From the NCBI GenBank assembly GCA_947044405.1, contig CAMRHE010000018.1, positions 992,001 through 1,056,000 of the forward strand: a stretch of 64,000 bases of DNA, in the 5' to 3' direction. Positions within the stretch are counted from its first letter, which is position 1, and each line of letters opens with the position of its first letter. The stretch comes from Leptodactylus fallax (lineage: Eukaryota; Chordata; Amphibia; Anura; Leptodactylidae). The position numbers were made by a program, and so were the translations under genes. Of this stretch, positions 27,181 to 38,786 are shown one piece after another. The notes beneath the pieces are model-generated. The model saw only the letters and a list, made by a program, of their open reading frames with translations, made no database searches and was not told where the DNA came from.

Positions 27181-27350
27181 CAAGTGACGTCTGGCAGAAG
27201 GCCAGAAGATGGCACAAGAGAGAACCAGACGCTGTGGTGGAGCCCTGGACAGGCAAGGAAAGGTGAGTATCAGTATTTTTTTCTGCACCTCCTCAAGGCC
27301 TTTGCTTAATATTCTCTGAGTCTGAAGAAATTCCAGAGTATAATAATGAT
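27181..27350 (+). repeat. Diverged relative of the hAT composite interior
   Basis: 'ggcaaggaaaggtgagtat' followed by a T run and then 'ctgaagaaattccagagtat' parallels a segment of the composite at 43976-46801 (primer-like GGTGAGTAT text, then an AGACCCCAGAGTATAATAAT-like hairpin arm). Similarity is weak and no ends are visible. Confidence 0.3.
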
Positions 27351-28204
27351 TTATGGATAGTGAGCCGCAAAAAACGGGTTAGTTATGAACCACTTTGCTC
27401 ATCTCTATCCCTTTTAGACACTCCAACATCTTTAGAGTTTACAGGTCCTATGTGACTACTCTATTCATATTGGGTTCTCAGTTGCAGGAATTACTGCATC
27501 AAATCTGGCACTTGTAAACTTACCTGTAAAAAAAAACATATATGTAGCTGAAGGCTTACAAGTAAGTTTTTATTGGTATATGGTTTAGTTCTTACCCAAA
27601 CACCTAAATAATACTGACAACTTCTCCCTAGGTAGTCCCTGTTAACCAGTGAGATCTCTGTGCTCGTGAAGGGGCATTTTTGACACTTCTTAGCCGCAGC
27701 TTGCACTTGTCATTCCAAGCCACTGGAAGACTCGAGAGATCCCAATTACCAGAGAATGGTCTGCAGAAATGAAAGATTCTGACCGTGGAAGACCAGGGTA
27801 GGAACTACTAGATATCTCTCCTGGGTCATCTTCAAAAAATGTTCCTCTTTTGCTTCTTAGATGCACTGATACCTTTCTACGCTCTTGCAGGGTTAGCAAC
27901 GATAGGCTCGGTTCTTGCTTCACTTTCTACTGATGGGCGCCACTAAAGGGGAGAAGCACTCTCTGACAGCTCAGACTAAAGACTTTCATTTAAGTTCACT
28001 GCTCCTCTACCACCTTTTCCTTTTTTTCTCCTCCTCTCTTCTGTTATATTCTTTCTTTATCTTCATCACTACTCGTTTTCCTCTCCTACCTCTCTCCTTT
28101 TTCTTGTGACGACTACAATGTGCATTTTTTCTGCACTTGAAGAATACCTTGCTGTGTTTTTTTTTTCTGTTACAAAAATGTTCACTACTGTCTTGCTTTT
28201 CTAT
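27351..28204. other. No recognisable gene
   Basis: Unassigned DNA, including a pyrimidine-rich tract at about 28005-28110. Open frames on either strand in that tract are low-complexity. Confidence 0.4.
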
Positions 28205-28790
28205 TACATAGTTAGTACAGTTCAAAAAAGACATATGTCTATCAAGTTCAACCAGGTGATGGGAAAGGGCATGATATTTTATGCATTTCCATAAGCATCA
28301 ATGTTATTATTCTCTAAAAAGGAATCTAAGCCTTTTTTAAAGCTGCCAGCTGTTGCTGCTGCGACCAGCTCCGAGGGTAGGCTATTCCACAGATTCACAG
28401 TCCTTACAGTGAAGTAGATTTTCGCCTTTGGAGACTAAACCTCTTTTTCTTCAGATGGAGGAAGCGCCCCCTTTTCTTTTTACATGGAACAGCTTTTCCT
28501 CATATTTCTTGCAAAGGCCAATTAAATATTTATGACTCCCCTTAAACGCCTCTTCTCAAACAAATTTAACTCCTTTAATCTCTCCTTATAACTGAAGTCC
28601 TACATGCTCTTTGTGGCCCTCCGTTTAACCTTTTCTAACTCAAGGATATATTTTTTATGAACTGGTACCCAGAATTGCATATTCCAGATGGGGCCGCACC
28701 AATGATTTATAAAGTGTTAATATTACATCTCTGTTTTGCAAGTCCATACCTCTTTTAATACATGACAATATCGTGCTGGCCTTAGTGCTA
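28205..28790 (-). pseudogene. CR1 ORF2 C-terminal region, broken
   Basis: Read on the minus strand with frame changes, it gives a 'SLVRPHLEYAI'-like block, 'KVKRRATKSM', 'YKERLKELNLFEKRRLRG', and the terminal 'RTVNLWNSLPSELVAAATAG' and 'SFKKGLDSFLE' blocks that characterise the C terminus of CR1/L2-group ORF2. Several stops and shifts are present. Confidence 0.75.
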
Positions 28791-29201
28791 GGAGTAGGGC
28801 TGGAACCTCTGCGGTGGCATGCGGGGGTTGCCAGCCTTCTCCTGACATGGACTGCATCCCATCTTCTTACGGTGCAGGGGTGATGCTGGGCCTGTCGGAA
28901 GCTATATCTTCACTACTTTCACTCCTGTTTACCGCTGGCTATTTGGTCCGTACTGGTAGTTAGCTCTCCTCTGCTGTATCCTGTGTGTCTGCTGTTTGAT
29001 CTCCTGGTTCCATCCCTGACTCTGCTTTTCGCCTCCTGACTCTGTACTCCGCTCTCATGTTAACAAGCTCGGCTTGCCTACAGATTCCTGCTCCTTGATC
29101 ACGACTTGGTACCGCTCTGCTCTCCTGTTACTGAACCAGCTTGCTTGACCTCTCTCCTGGATTACCCCTCTGTACTGTGTTGACCTCACGTTGACGACTT
29201 A

Positions 29202-30832
29202 CAGTACAGACCAAAAGTTTGGACACACCTTCTCATTTCAAGAGTTTTCTGTATTTTCATGACTATAAAAATTGTAGATTCACACTGAAAGCATCAAAAC
29301 TATGAATTAACACATGTGGAATTATATACTTACCAAAAAAGTGTGAAACAACTGAAAATATGTCTTATATTCTAGGTTCTTTAAAGTAGCCACCTTTTGC
29401 TTTGATTACTGCTTTGCACACTCTTGGCATTCTTTTGATGAGCTTCAAGAGGTAGTCACCTGAAATGGTCTTCCAACAGTCTTGAAGGAGTTCCCAGAGA
29501 TGCTTAGCACTTGTTGGCCCTTTTGCCTTCACTCTGCGGTCCAGCTCACCCCAAACCATCTCGATTGGGTTCAGGTCTGGTGACTGTGGAGGCCAGGTCA
29601 TCTGGCGTAGCACCCCGTCACTCTCCTTCTTGGTCAAATAGCCCTTACACAGTCTGGAGGTGTGTTTGGGGTCATTGTCCTGTTGAAAAATAAATGATGG
29701 TCCAACTAAACGCAAACCGGATGAAATAGCATGCCGCTGCAAGATGCTGTGGTAACCATGCTGGTTCAGTATTCCTTCAATTTTGAATAAATCCCCAACA
29801 GTGTCACCAGCAAAGCACCCCCACACCATCACACCTCCTCCTCCATGCTTCACGCTGGGAACCAGGCATGTAGAGTCCATTCGTTCAACTTTTCTGCGTC
29901 ACACAAAGACACGGTGGTTGGAACCAAAGATCTCAAATTTGGACTCATCAGACCAAAGCACAGATTTCCACAGGTCTAATGTCCATTCCTTGTGTTCTTT
30001 AGCCCAAACAAGTCTCTTCTGCTTGTTGCCTGTCCTTAGCAGTGGTTTCCTAGCAGCTATTTTACCATGAAGGCCTGCTGCACACAGTCTCCTCTTAACA
30101 GTTGTTGTAGAGATGTGTCTGCTGCTAGAACTCTGTGTGGCATTGACCTGGTCTCTAATCTGAGCTGCTGTTAACCTGCGATTTCTGAGGCTGGTGACTC
30201 GGATGAACTTATCCTCCGCAACAGAGGTGACTCTTGGTCTTCCTTTCCTGGGGCGGTCCTCATGTGAGCCAGTTTCTTTGTAGCGCTTGATGGTTTTGGC
30301 CACTGCACTTGGGGACACTTTCAAAGTTTTCCCAATTTTTCGGACTGACTGACCTTCATTTCTTAAAGTAATGATGGCCACTGTTTTTTCTTTACTTAGC
30401 TGCTTTTTTTCTTGCCATAATACAAATTCTAACACTCCATACAGTAGGACTATCAGCTGTGTATCCACCTGACTTCTGAACAACACAACTGATGGTCCCA
30501 ACCCCATTTATAAGGCAAGAAATCCCACTTATTAAACCTGACAGGGCACACCTGTGAAGTGAAAACCATTTCAGGTGACTACCTCTTGAAGCTCATCAAG
30601 AGAATGCCAAGAGTGTGCAAAGCAGTAATCAAAGCAAAAGGTGGCTACTTTGAAGAACCTAGAATATAAGACATATTTTCAGTTGTTTCACACTTTTTTG
30701 TTAAGTATATAATTCCACATGTGTTAATTCATAGTTTTAATGCCTTCAGTGTGAATCTACAATTTTTATAGTCATGAAAATACAGAAAACTCTTGGAATG
30801 AGAAGGTGTGTCCAAACTTTTGGTCTGTACTG
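29202..30832 (-). mobile_element. Tc1/mariner element, family 4, with ~268-bp inverted ends
   Basis: Complete element flanked by TA (29200-29201, 30833-30834); the ends start CAGTACAGACCAAAAGTTT. The inverted arms are unusually long, about 29202-29469 and 30565-30832, and the left arm includes the last ~35 codons of the transposase. The element therefore carries an inverted non-coding duplicate of its own gene's 3' end. Confidence 0.93.
29365..30418 (-). pseudogene. Tc1 transposase, family 4 (one frameshift, one stop)
   Basis: About 350 codons from the likely start at 30418 to 'KEPRI'. One extra base a few codons after the ATG shifts the start out of frame; the rest reads on from 'KEKTVAIITLRNEGQSVRKI'. 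The only other lesion is a TGA replacing Arg after 'GSNHRVFV' (about 29898). Catalytic blocks are all present: 'WSDESKFEIFG', '[11 protein letters not shown]' and '[11 protein letters not shown]'. The helix-turn-helix domains and the 'RPRKGRPR' AT-hook-like linker are intact. This is among the least damaged copies in the window. Confidence 0.93.
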
Positions 30833-31064
30833 TAGATTGGACGATTTCAGTTTCTGGGTCTGCTGAGACTGGTGGTGCGCTGTGTGTCCAGCACTCTCTG
30901 ACCTGTAACCGCCCTGCCCGACAGTAGCTTCCAGGTCCACCCCCACCATCAGGGGCTCTGGTGTACATCTCTGGAGGGTTGGGTTTGGTGCGGCTCGGAG
31001 TGCGCAGTACGCTCAGTGCAATTTTGTGCCATTTGTTCAGTGTGTCTGGTGCTGGGACTCACTA

Positions 31065-31645
31065 TTTTGCCCGGTGTTGCATCTGTTTCCAAACACTTAG
31101 AAGCAGTCGATTGACATTGCATGTTGTTATTTAATCTATGATCTACAAGTACACCCAGGTCCTTCTCCACCAGTGACTCTCCCAGTTTTACTCCCCCTAT
31201 GACATATGTTGCATGCAGATTATTTTTACCCAGATGCATAACTTTACATTTATCCACATTGAACCTCATCTTCCATGTGGATGCCCAAACATTCAGTCCG
31301 TGTAAGTTTGCTTGTAACCAACGTACATCCTTCATAGACTGCACTGTACTACATAGCTTGGTGTCAGCAAAAATAGAGACAGTGCTATTAATCCCATCTT
31401 CTATATCAATAATAAATAAATTAAATAAGATTGGACCAAGGACTGAACCCTGGGGTACACCACTTATACCAGAGGACCAGTCTGAGCTGCAGTCATTGAC
31501 CACAACTCTTTGGATATGATCCTTTAACCAGTTTTCAATCCAATTACAAGCTGTATTTTTCAGGCGAATGGACTTGATTTTACCCATTAAATGTCTATGA
31601 GGGACAAAGTGAGTGTCAAATGCCTTCTCAAAGTTTTTAACTGAT
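31065..31645 (-). pseudogene. CR1 reverse transcriptase fragment
   Basis: Minus-strand CR1-type polymerase core: 'FEKAFDT' (motif A), 'NWIENWLKDH', 'SGVPQGSVLGPILFNLFI' (motif B) and 'VSIFADTKLC' (motif C). In motif C the usual FADD is reduced to FAD, as if one codon for Asp was lost; this would abolish polymerase activity. 'WKMRFNVDKCKVMHLG' and 'EKDLGVLVDHRLN' follow, the typical blocks after the catalytic site. Homology ends near 31065 at the LTR-like insertion. Confidence 0.85.
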
Positions 31646-31726
31646 TTTAATTCATTTTACAGATTATATTAAGCACTTTGTAATTCTCAATCATGACAAT
31701 AGATGCTCCCAGTCTATATCTTGAAG

Positions 31727-31981
31727 GGCTTCCTTCACACAAACGTAGTGGATTTACTGTCTGCAAATACTGATCCATAATCTGTAAAAAAAACACATCC
31801 GCATTGCATCTGTATGTCATCCGCTATCACTGATCTTGTATGATTCCCTACACTAGTATGTGCCAAATGCAGCCAAAAATAGGATATGTGTCCGGGCCTA
31901 TAGAAATGAATGTGACTGTACTTATATCTGCAATTTTGGATCTGCAATTGCAGATAAAAACTATGTTCGTGTACATGAGGC
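31727..31981. mobile_element. Harbinger-type MITE
   Basis: Left 'gggcttccttcacacaaacg' and right 'cgtgtacatgaggcct' are imperfect inverted ends, with TAA after the right end. A central pair of inverted words (atctgcaa / ttgcagat) supports folding. It abuts the next MITE directly. Confidence 0.5.
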
Positions 31982-31986
31982 CTTAA

Positions 31987-32257
31987 AGGGGTTGTCCAGG
32001 ATAATATTTTTTTTATATTAGGCGTGGAAAGTAAAAAAAAAATTTAAGAAAACCATACTCACCTGTCCCCGATGCTCTGGTGTCTCCCAGTCTGGTCCGG
32101 TTCTGCTTCTCCGGTGTTTTCTTCCGGCGGAAGTCCCCGTCGCATTTGACCACAGAGGACAAATGGAGATATATAGATAAAGCAATTTGTTGGGTAACGC
32201 ACTTAACTTGGCTTAAGCTACAAGTTTATATATGATCTTGGGGATAGGAATACCCTT
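31987..32257. mobile_element. TTAA-flanked MITE
   Basis: Left AGGGGTTGTCCAGGATAAT; right end reads 'aggaatacccttt'. TTAA on both sides (31983-31986, 32258-32261). The interior contains 'actcacctgtccccgatgc', a module shared with the hAT composite. Non-coding. Confidence 0.65.
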
Positions 32258-32261
32258 TTAA

Positions 32262-34589
32262 GAAAATATTGGGGAATGTGTCACCTCTCCTGAGTGTCAC
32301 AAACCCATCCTTCTTTTGATCTAAAAAGATGCATGGGAGCACAGATCTCCAAACATGCCAAACATGACATGAAAGAGACCTAATAGCAAATTAATTCATT
32401 ACCAAGTGATCCAATAATTAGCAATCTACATTCCAAAAATTTTGTTACATGATGATTGATCATTTACATGGTAAAAATTAAACTTATCCATCCCACAGAC
32501 CAGACACCACTGAATGCTTTAGAAATATACTGGAGATAAGCAGAAGCAGCATATCAGAATTTACAATGTACTGTATTTATAGCAAAAGATTTAGCAGGAT
32601 TATAATCAGATTGTGTTATTTGGCTCATGTACCAGGCATATTTCAGTGCTATTCTGAATTTGCAAGTGAACGCAGACTACCAGCTGACAGTGAGAATGAA
32701 AAGCATGTGTCTATTAAAAAACTCCAGACACTTAGCCTCCAGTGCCAGGAATGTCTCAGGTCTGTTTTGAGGATCACATTTTGAGACAGCTGGAATCTTT
32801 GATTATGTTATTACTCTAAACTGACTTTGATGCAATATTTATGAAAAAAATGTGAAAACTTACATAGTGATGTATTAGGACAGCATTTGTTTATGTTTAG
32901 AAATACTTTGCATATTTATTGAGTGGACGTGGAAGATAAGAGCAAACTATGGTGAAAAGCTATATTGAAAAGCTATGGTAACTAGATTTAAGTCTCATGC
33001 ACACATATTAATACCCATCTCTTGTTTCTTATAATCCTGTTATTTCACCAAAAAATATATTGGTGAGGTAGAACAGATGGAAATTAAAAAGAAAGCTATA
33101 CCCAAGGAAAGTTATTGAAAAACACTGTTATGTCCTGCCTCCTTTTATATATAAATACTGATAGAAAGAAAAAGACCCAAATCATTTTATTGGGCTGAAT
33201 TAGTACTAAAATCATATCAGCCATAGAGGTAGCCATAACCCACAGTCTTAGCATGGCACAGGTAGTATGGCTGCTTTGCTATCAGAAACTTATAAATACT
33301 TCTCCCTCCTTTGTATCCTGACATTGGAAAGGAGAGAAGTAGAGGAGGAGCTGCCTGTGAGACACTTCAGAGGAGAGATGATGAGGTCAATGGCACACTT
33401 CAGAGAACATGGGGCAAAGTGAAGCTGCAGGTTGGACAAAGAGCACTGGAACTGCTGAAGCTGATTATCTGGTAAAAAAAAAAAGTATTAACAGCATATT
33501 GACATTTAAATTTATAAAAAAAAATGTACAGAAGGACTTTTTTTTTCAGTTCTTTTCACAAAGCTCTAGGCCCTTCTGACATTGTACTCCATCATCCTAC
33601 AAAGTCCCTGGCTCCTCATAAGCACCTGCTACCTACAGGTAGTTAACTCTGCTGCTTTGCCACATTTGGGTTATGTGTTCAAATCTGACAAAGGACAATA
33701 TCAGTATTTTCCCCCATATTTGGATTGTGATGATTCTGCTTAAATATGGCTATAACTCAGAGATGTATTTTGATCTCTGGATATAGTATCTCCCTTCTTA
33801 CCTGCATTTATTCATAATGTGCGCAGCTATAAGCCTAGGTGTATATTGGCAGTAGTAGCAACACTGGAACAATAGGGCTTTGTATCCATCCCAGCAGGGT
33901 TCCATTGTATTCCTACACAGCTCTGAGTGATCAAAGAAACATGCATTGTGCAGGGAGATCAGACCTGGCTGATAACATTGTATCATTCCACTTGGTCTCA
34001 GCTCTATACAAAAAATCTGGACTTGAGTGCATTATTCAATCAGACTTGCTGCCGCCGGTGACCTCACTCTGGGAGGTGGCATAAAGGGTATAAAAGATGA
34101 GGTAAGAGGCAATGGGAGGAGAGTGGGCTGAGACTACAAGAGTTTACTGAGAGACTATGATGAGAGCATGCAGGCTGGAATATACTGTGATGCCACATGG
34201 TAGGAGTTAATGCCACATGCCAAGAAGCCTCCACTGGTTATTCACACATGACAGAGCATGTGTGAGTGTTGGATTATAGAGCCACATCAAGGAGATGCGT
34301 GGTAAAGTAATTATTTCAATTTTAATCCCTTTTATTTCATTGCACTGTATCTTGTAACTAGTAACTGTCAATGCTTGCATATATCTGCATATCTGTTCTG
34401 AACTGCATGTGTTAGATGTTAATACCGACCCATTTAGGGATTAATAAATATATAAAATTTAGAAAGCTTGTCTTGTATTTATCTTGTGAACCCGGCACTC
34501 ACTGGCGGTGAGTGTGGTTTTATATGAAAGAAGACTCAGGTGTGAGCCACAGCGGTGTTCGCGCACTGAGGATCTTTCACATGGATGTT
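32262..34589. other. No recognisable gene or repeat
   Basis: About 2.3 kb of AT-rich sequence. The best open frames (32566-32784 plus; 33798-33986 minus) have no motif I recognise. This could be single-copy DNA. Confidence 0.4.
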
Positions 34590-34860
34590 TAAGGTCGGGG
34601 CCCCACATGGTGTATACCCCGCGTCAAAAAACGCTGCGTTTTACAGTCACTGCAAAGTGGATGGGATTCACTAGAAATCCACATTGCAGAAAAATACGCA
34701 CAGCGGAAACGCTGTGATTTCCAAAACTGTTGTAGTTTTGGAAATCGCAGCATGTCAATTATACCTACAGAAATGCCGGAGGATTCCCTATAGTTATAAT
34801 GGAAGCAGAAAGTCCGCAGAGGAAACCTGTGCAGCTATATGCAGGTGTGCAGCTGTCCAC
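34590..34860. mobile_element. MITE fragment with internal hairpin
   Basis: 'ggggccccacatggtgta' resembles the end of a common frog MITE. Inside, 'ctgtgatttccaaaac' and 'gttttggaaatcgcag' (about 34709-34750) form a hairpin with one mismatch. The other terminus is not seen. Confidence 0.4.
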
Positions 34861-37185
34861 AATCAACCAGTTTATTAGAACAGCTCTTTATTACTAATTT
34901 TTCAATAGAATGGTAGATGGAACTTGTGAATAACATGAACAGCAGTACGTGCACATCATGAGGTCCACATATGTTTGCAGCACACCTACGGGAAGGGAGT
35001 CTTCCTCTCCTCTCTCTTGTCATCTATGTGCTTGGCTGTGGCAACCGATCTTTACTTTTGTGGTGCAACCAAGCATGTGTAAGATAAACACAATCCATTG
35101 AAATGACAAGAAAACAAATTCTATTCTATCACAGTAAGAAAGGACAATAATACACTGGCTCTTAGCAGAATACAACAGCTTGACAAGATGTAAGATGGGG
35201 AAAAAGCCCTCATGTTATGAATGTACCTGTTTCTGTAAGTAAGTTTATTTTTTTTTATAAACTGACATTTGGTTGTTAGATCACAAGAGGCCACTGTTAC
35301 CTCACAAAGGAGAAAAGACTGTAATTCTGTGGAGACCCTGTTCTGCAAAGGTGGAACTACAAGAAGGAGCAGAGTGTGTGTGGCAGCCATCTTCGGAGTG
35401 TGCTTTGAGCTTTTAGAAGAAGAAGGACTGAAGTGAGAGAAGGAAGATTCCTAAGGAATCCAAAATATAGCAAGGTGGAGCTGAAGCAGAGACTGTTCCA
35501 GGGTTTGTTCAGGCAGCATCCTAAGTTGAAGATTGAAGTTGAAGGACCTGGCTGAGAAGTGGCCCTGTCAGTGAGATCGCATGTTTTCTGGATGAGCCCC
35601 GCTTTCAGCTGTTCCAGACAAAGGCTAAAAGGTACACAATAGACCTGGATCAGTAAGAGAAGTAATCGTGCACACACCGCATTACATTTTTGGCGCGAAT
35701 TGCTTGGGACTGAGTAAGGGCCTGTAGTTAGAATAGTTAGGCATCCTCATCTTCACAATCTTCACAGGCCACACTACTGCTAAATTATGTACCTATACGG
35801 TAGTAAGGACTAAGACTCAGAGAATTCTATAGACTTGTAACTCCCAGAGAGGAGGTTCTGAGGAAGTCTAGAAGCGACATTTTATACATTGTCATATTTC
35901 TTTGGCTTGCAAGCTGACCTACTATTATATTTACTTGGTTGTACTTTGTTTGGGGGGAATAGGGGTATTGTGATAAGTTTGTAAGCTCTAGTGTTATACC
36001 GCCGATGCCCCTATCACACTCACTGAATTGTTCCTGTGACTAGGGTGATAAAAAGGTAACACGCAGCTTGTTAGTTGCAGCCTGCAGATAGGTAAAAGCT
36101 TGGAGGATATTGGAGCCGCACATGAGAGGGCACCGTGCTGTACAACACCAGGGTCTCAGCTTACTAGCTGAGTGTATGTAAATAGTTGAGAGTGTTTTTT
36201 TTTGGTAAAGGGGTGTTACTACACTAATTAAAATCTTGTTTTTACTAAATTGATTTGGAGTTGCTTCCTTTGTTCGTGACTTTGCTGTATCTTGGGGAGC
36301 CCACCCCGGTACACGGCTTACAAAGAAGCAAACTACAGCAACAGCGAACAGTAGAGTTAATGATATACAGTCTTCAATAACAGCCTATAACTGCTAGATC
36401 CCAGTCACTAGGGGCTACAACATGAATACTCATAGTCTGGAAGCAAGGAATATTTAGAGACTGTAGTTCCATTCTCACAAGTCTGGCGTTAACACACACT
36501 TCTCAATTGAATGTTGTTGTGGCTAGGACTGGAAGGGATAATGTAGTAATGGCAATTTTGTGCAAATGTCTCTCTCTGGAAATGTCTCTCTCCATAGCAG
36601 CCATCTATCTTTCCCCTTGCCTGACTATGTGCTGTCTCATGCTTCAGCTGAGGATATTGATATCTAGACCTATGTGGGCCTATCTCTCTGGCGTGGCTTT
36701 GAGAATACCTGTCACACAGGAGCTTCTCTGCCTACACACACTCTGTCTTCTCAGGCTTCTGTAACTCTACCCTATTCCTAGAGAAGAGTGGACCCTTCCC
36801 TTGCTGTCTATCTAGAGCTCTTGTGATACAAGGTACTGCTGCTCTCTGCTGGCTTGCTGGAGTGCCGATGCTACAGTACCACAGTCCCTTGATTCTGTTA
36901 ATCGATAGACATGCTAATTTCAGCAGACTGTCACTTACAATATATGTTATGTGAAGTAGTTTGGATGAACATATATCTTACTCTTTACAGTGTCCTTGTT
37001 GTGCTGCCAGCAAGGGATTTGATGTATTCATTATTTGTAGGTTATCCCTTTTCCACCCACTGCTGATTGACAGATTTCTCCTTATGCACAGTAATTGCAA
37101 TGTGAGACTCAATTGTACAACTTTCTCAGGGTTGCACCTTTCTGAGGCAAAATGTGAAAAGGTGTTCCCATCATAGCAGATGAGT
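34861..37185. other. Unassigned DNA
   Basis: No coding domain found. The part from about 35940 to 36330 ('...cttggggagcccaccccggtacacggctt') has a composition like an LTR but no termini I can define. Confidence 0.35.
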
Positions 37186-37441
37186 AAAGCACACATATAT
37201 ACTGTACAGCTCACAGCACATATTTATGCAAGTCACATTACATATATAAAGCATACATATATACTGCTCGTAGCACATACATACAGCAGACAGTACATTT
37301 ATAAAGCATACATATTCAGAACACATACAGTATATACAGCATACATATACAGTATACAGCACACAGTACATACATACAGCACATATATTCAGATCACATT
37401 TATATAGCTAACAGCACATACATACAGTGCACATATATATA
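37186..37441. repeat. CA/TA-rich array, left end
   Basis: Degenerate repeats of a word like 'cagctcacagcacatatata' with frequent 'cacatacag'. The same texture reappears at 40986-41022, 42622-42649, 43578-43637, 48320-48440, 49865-50019, 51614-51635 and 53237-53290. This indicates one original array later broken up by insertions. Open frames here (runs of Tyr/Cys/Ile) are artefacts of the repeat. Confidence 0.85.
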
Positions 37442-37442
37442 T

Positions 37443-37840
37443 TTTAGGGAACAGCTCACATGGTGGGGGTCGGCAATGAGCAAGTTCACACAGGCAGCGG
37501 GTTTTAAAACTCCAATGGTCCTTTATTTAGGCGCTTCGGCACAAAATGATATTAAATAAACAAAACAAAAGCCTAAGCCTGTCTAAATAAACAGCAGCAT
37601 GCCCCTCACTAGCCTAGTGCAGGCAAATACATATCAGCAAGACACAGTATAAAGTGTATAAACCTCCATTTCAGTGTTGCTCTCTCTCCCAGCCTGCCAC
37701 TTGTCAGCCCTCCTTTTGCCAGGCTTCCTTCCTCAGTAATCATTGACAGGAAGACTCCCACTGCCAACCTGTCCTCCAGTCCAGAAGATCCAGCTCATGT
37801 AACTTAAAGAAAATTCCTAGCAGACTATGTTCTGCTAAGG
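37443..37840 (-). mobile_element. LTR-like segment next to the L2 LINE
   Basis: On the minus strand it contains 'cctaaataaaggaccattgg', a polyadenylation-type AATAAA followed about 30 bases later by the segment end, as in many LTRs. No coding sequence or target duplication was found. It could also be a decayed 5' part of whatever brought in the L2. Confidence 0.35.
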
Positions 37841-37845
37841 CAAAA

Positions 37846-38537
37846 TGTATCTTCCTGGATTTCCGTTACCTAGTCTGGCTGAGGAAACCAGGCGAGATAT
37901 ACACCCCGTCCAGCACTTTACCACAATAAAGTCTGATACGGCCTCCCCTGCTGCTCTGTCTCATGGTGGCCTACAATTCTCACACACCTCTAGGCCTGAC
38001 AACAGGAAGGGTGGAGGGATTGGGTTACTTCTGTCACCACAGTGCACTTTTCAGGCCATCCCACCGGTACCCTCACTCACATTCCCCTCATTTGAAGTAC
38101 ATGCTATCAGACTTTTCCGCCCACTCTCCTTACGTGTAGCTGTGATCTACCGTCCACCCGGTTAACCCTACCAATTTCTGGATCACTTCGCTTCTTGGCT
38201 TCCCCTCTTTTTATCCAGTGAAATTTCTACCCTCATCATGGGTGACTTTAACATCCCCACTGACACCCCTGTCTCCCCAGCTGCCTCACAGTTTCTCTCA
38301 ATAACTACGTCTTTTGGTCTTTCACAACTTTCCTCTTTCGCCACACATGTAGATGGCAACACCATTGATCTTGTCTTCCATCGTCTCCTCACAGTTTCTA
38401 AATTTACTAACTCTTCTCTGCCACTCTCTGATCATAACCTTCTGTCTCTCACCATCAGTGCTTCCTCTCCTTCACAGGACACACCTACTCATCATACATA
38501 TAGGAATTTACGTGCTATTAACACCCAGCACCTCTAA
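37846..38537 (+). pseudogene. L2 endonuclease domain, broken
   Basis: Reads 'SHTSRPDNRKGGGIGLLLSP', 'VHAIRLFRPLSLRVAVIYRP', a stop (38163-38165), then 'IMGDFNIPTD' (the GDFN motif) and 'LPLSDHNLLSLTIS' (variant of the SDH motif). These are the conserved blocks of the apurinic-type endonuclease that nicks the target. The N-terminal portion with the first catalytic residues is missing or unrecognisable upstream of 37846. At least one stop and one shift disrupt the frame. Confidence 0.8.
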
Positions 38538-38786
38538 GATACTCTACAGTCCTCTCTGTCCCCCATCTCTTCACTCTCCTGTCCCAATCTGGCCACCAGT
38601 CACTATAATGAAAGCCTTAAGAGTGCATTGGATGAGGCGGCTCCCCCCTCCACTTGAAAGGTTAGATGCAGGAGGCAGCAACCCTGGCACACGCCACAGA
38701 CACATTTTCTTCAGCGGTGCTCTAGGTGTGCTGAATGTCTGTGGAGGAAATCACGTACACCTAAAGACTTCCTCCACTTTAAATTT

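Larger units (their letters stand above)
28795..31060 (-). mobile_element. LTR-like insertion in CR1, itself carrying a Tc1
   Basis: Two GC-richer pieces (28795-29199 and 30835-31060) flank the Tc1 element and interrupt the CR1 gene. Their stuttering cag/gag pattern on the minus strand resembles frog LTR-retrotransposon terminal regions, as at 3018-3600. No pol or gag is present. Boundaries are approximate: 'gtgctaggagt' on one side and 'gtgctgggact' on the other could be a decayed target duplication. Confidence 0.35.
28205..31645 (-). mobile_element. CR1-like LINE split by an LTR-like insertion
   Basis: Minus-strand CR1-clade LINE. Its reverse transcriptase (31645-31065) and C-terminal region (28790-28205) are now separated by about 2.3 kb of later insertion. 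The 3' end has the same acatagtt-type tail as the fragment at 2566. It is 5'-truncated within the reverse transcriptase near 31650. The inserted block holds LTR-like sequence and a Tc1 element. Confidence 0.8.

Noticed and set aside
28007..28234. Lys/Arg-rich minus-strand frame
   Set aside because: Low-complexity pyrimidine tract; no conserved motif.
32262..37185. Host exons in the long repeat-poor stretch
   Set aside because: I looked for open frames with conserved-looking protein text flanked by splice sites and found none that I could defend; a protein or RNA-seq search would be needed.
37171..37407. Frames rich in Tyr, Cys, Ile, Thr, His on both strands (also 49825-50061)
   Set aside because: Translation of the CA/TA array.
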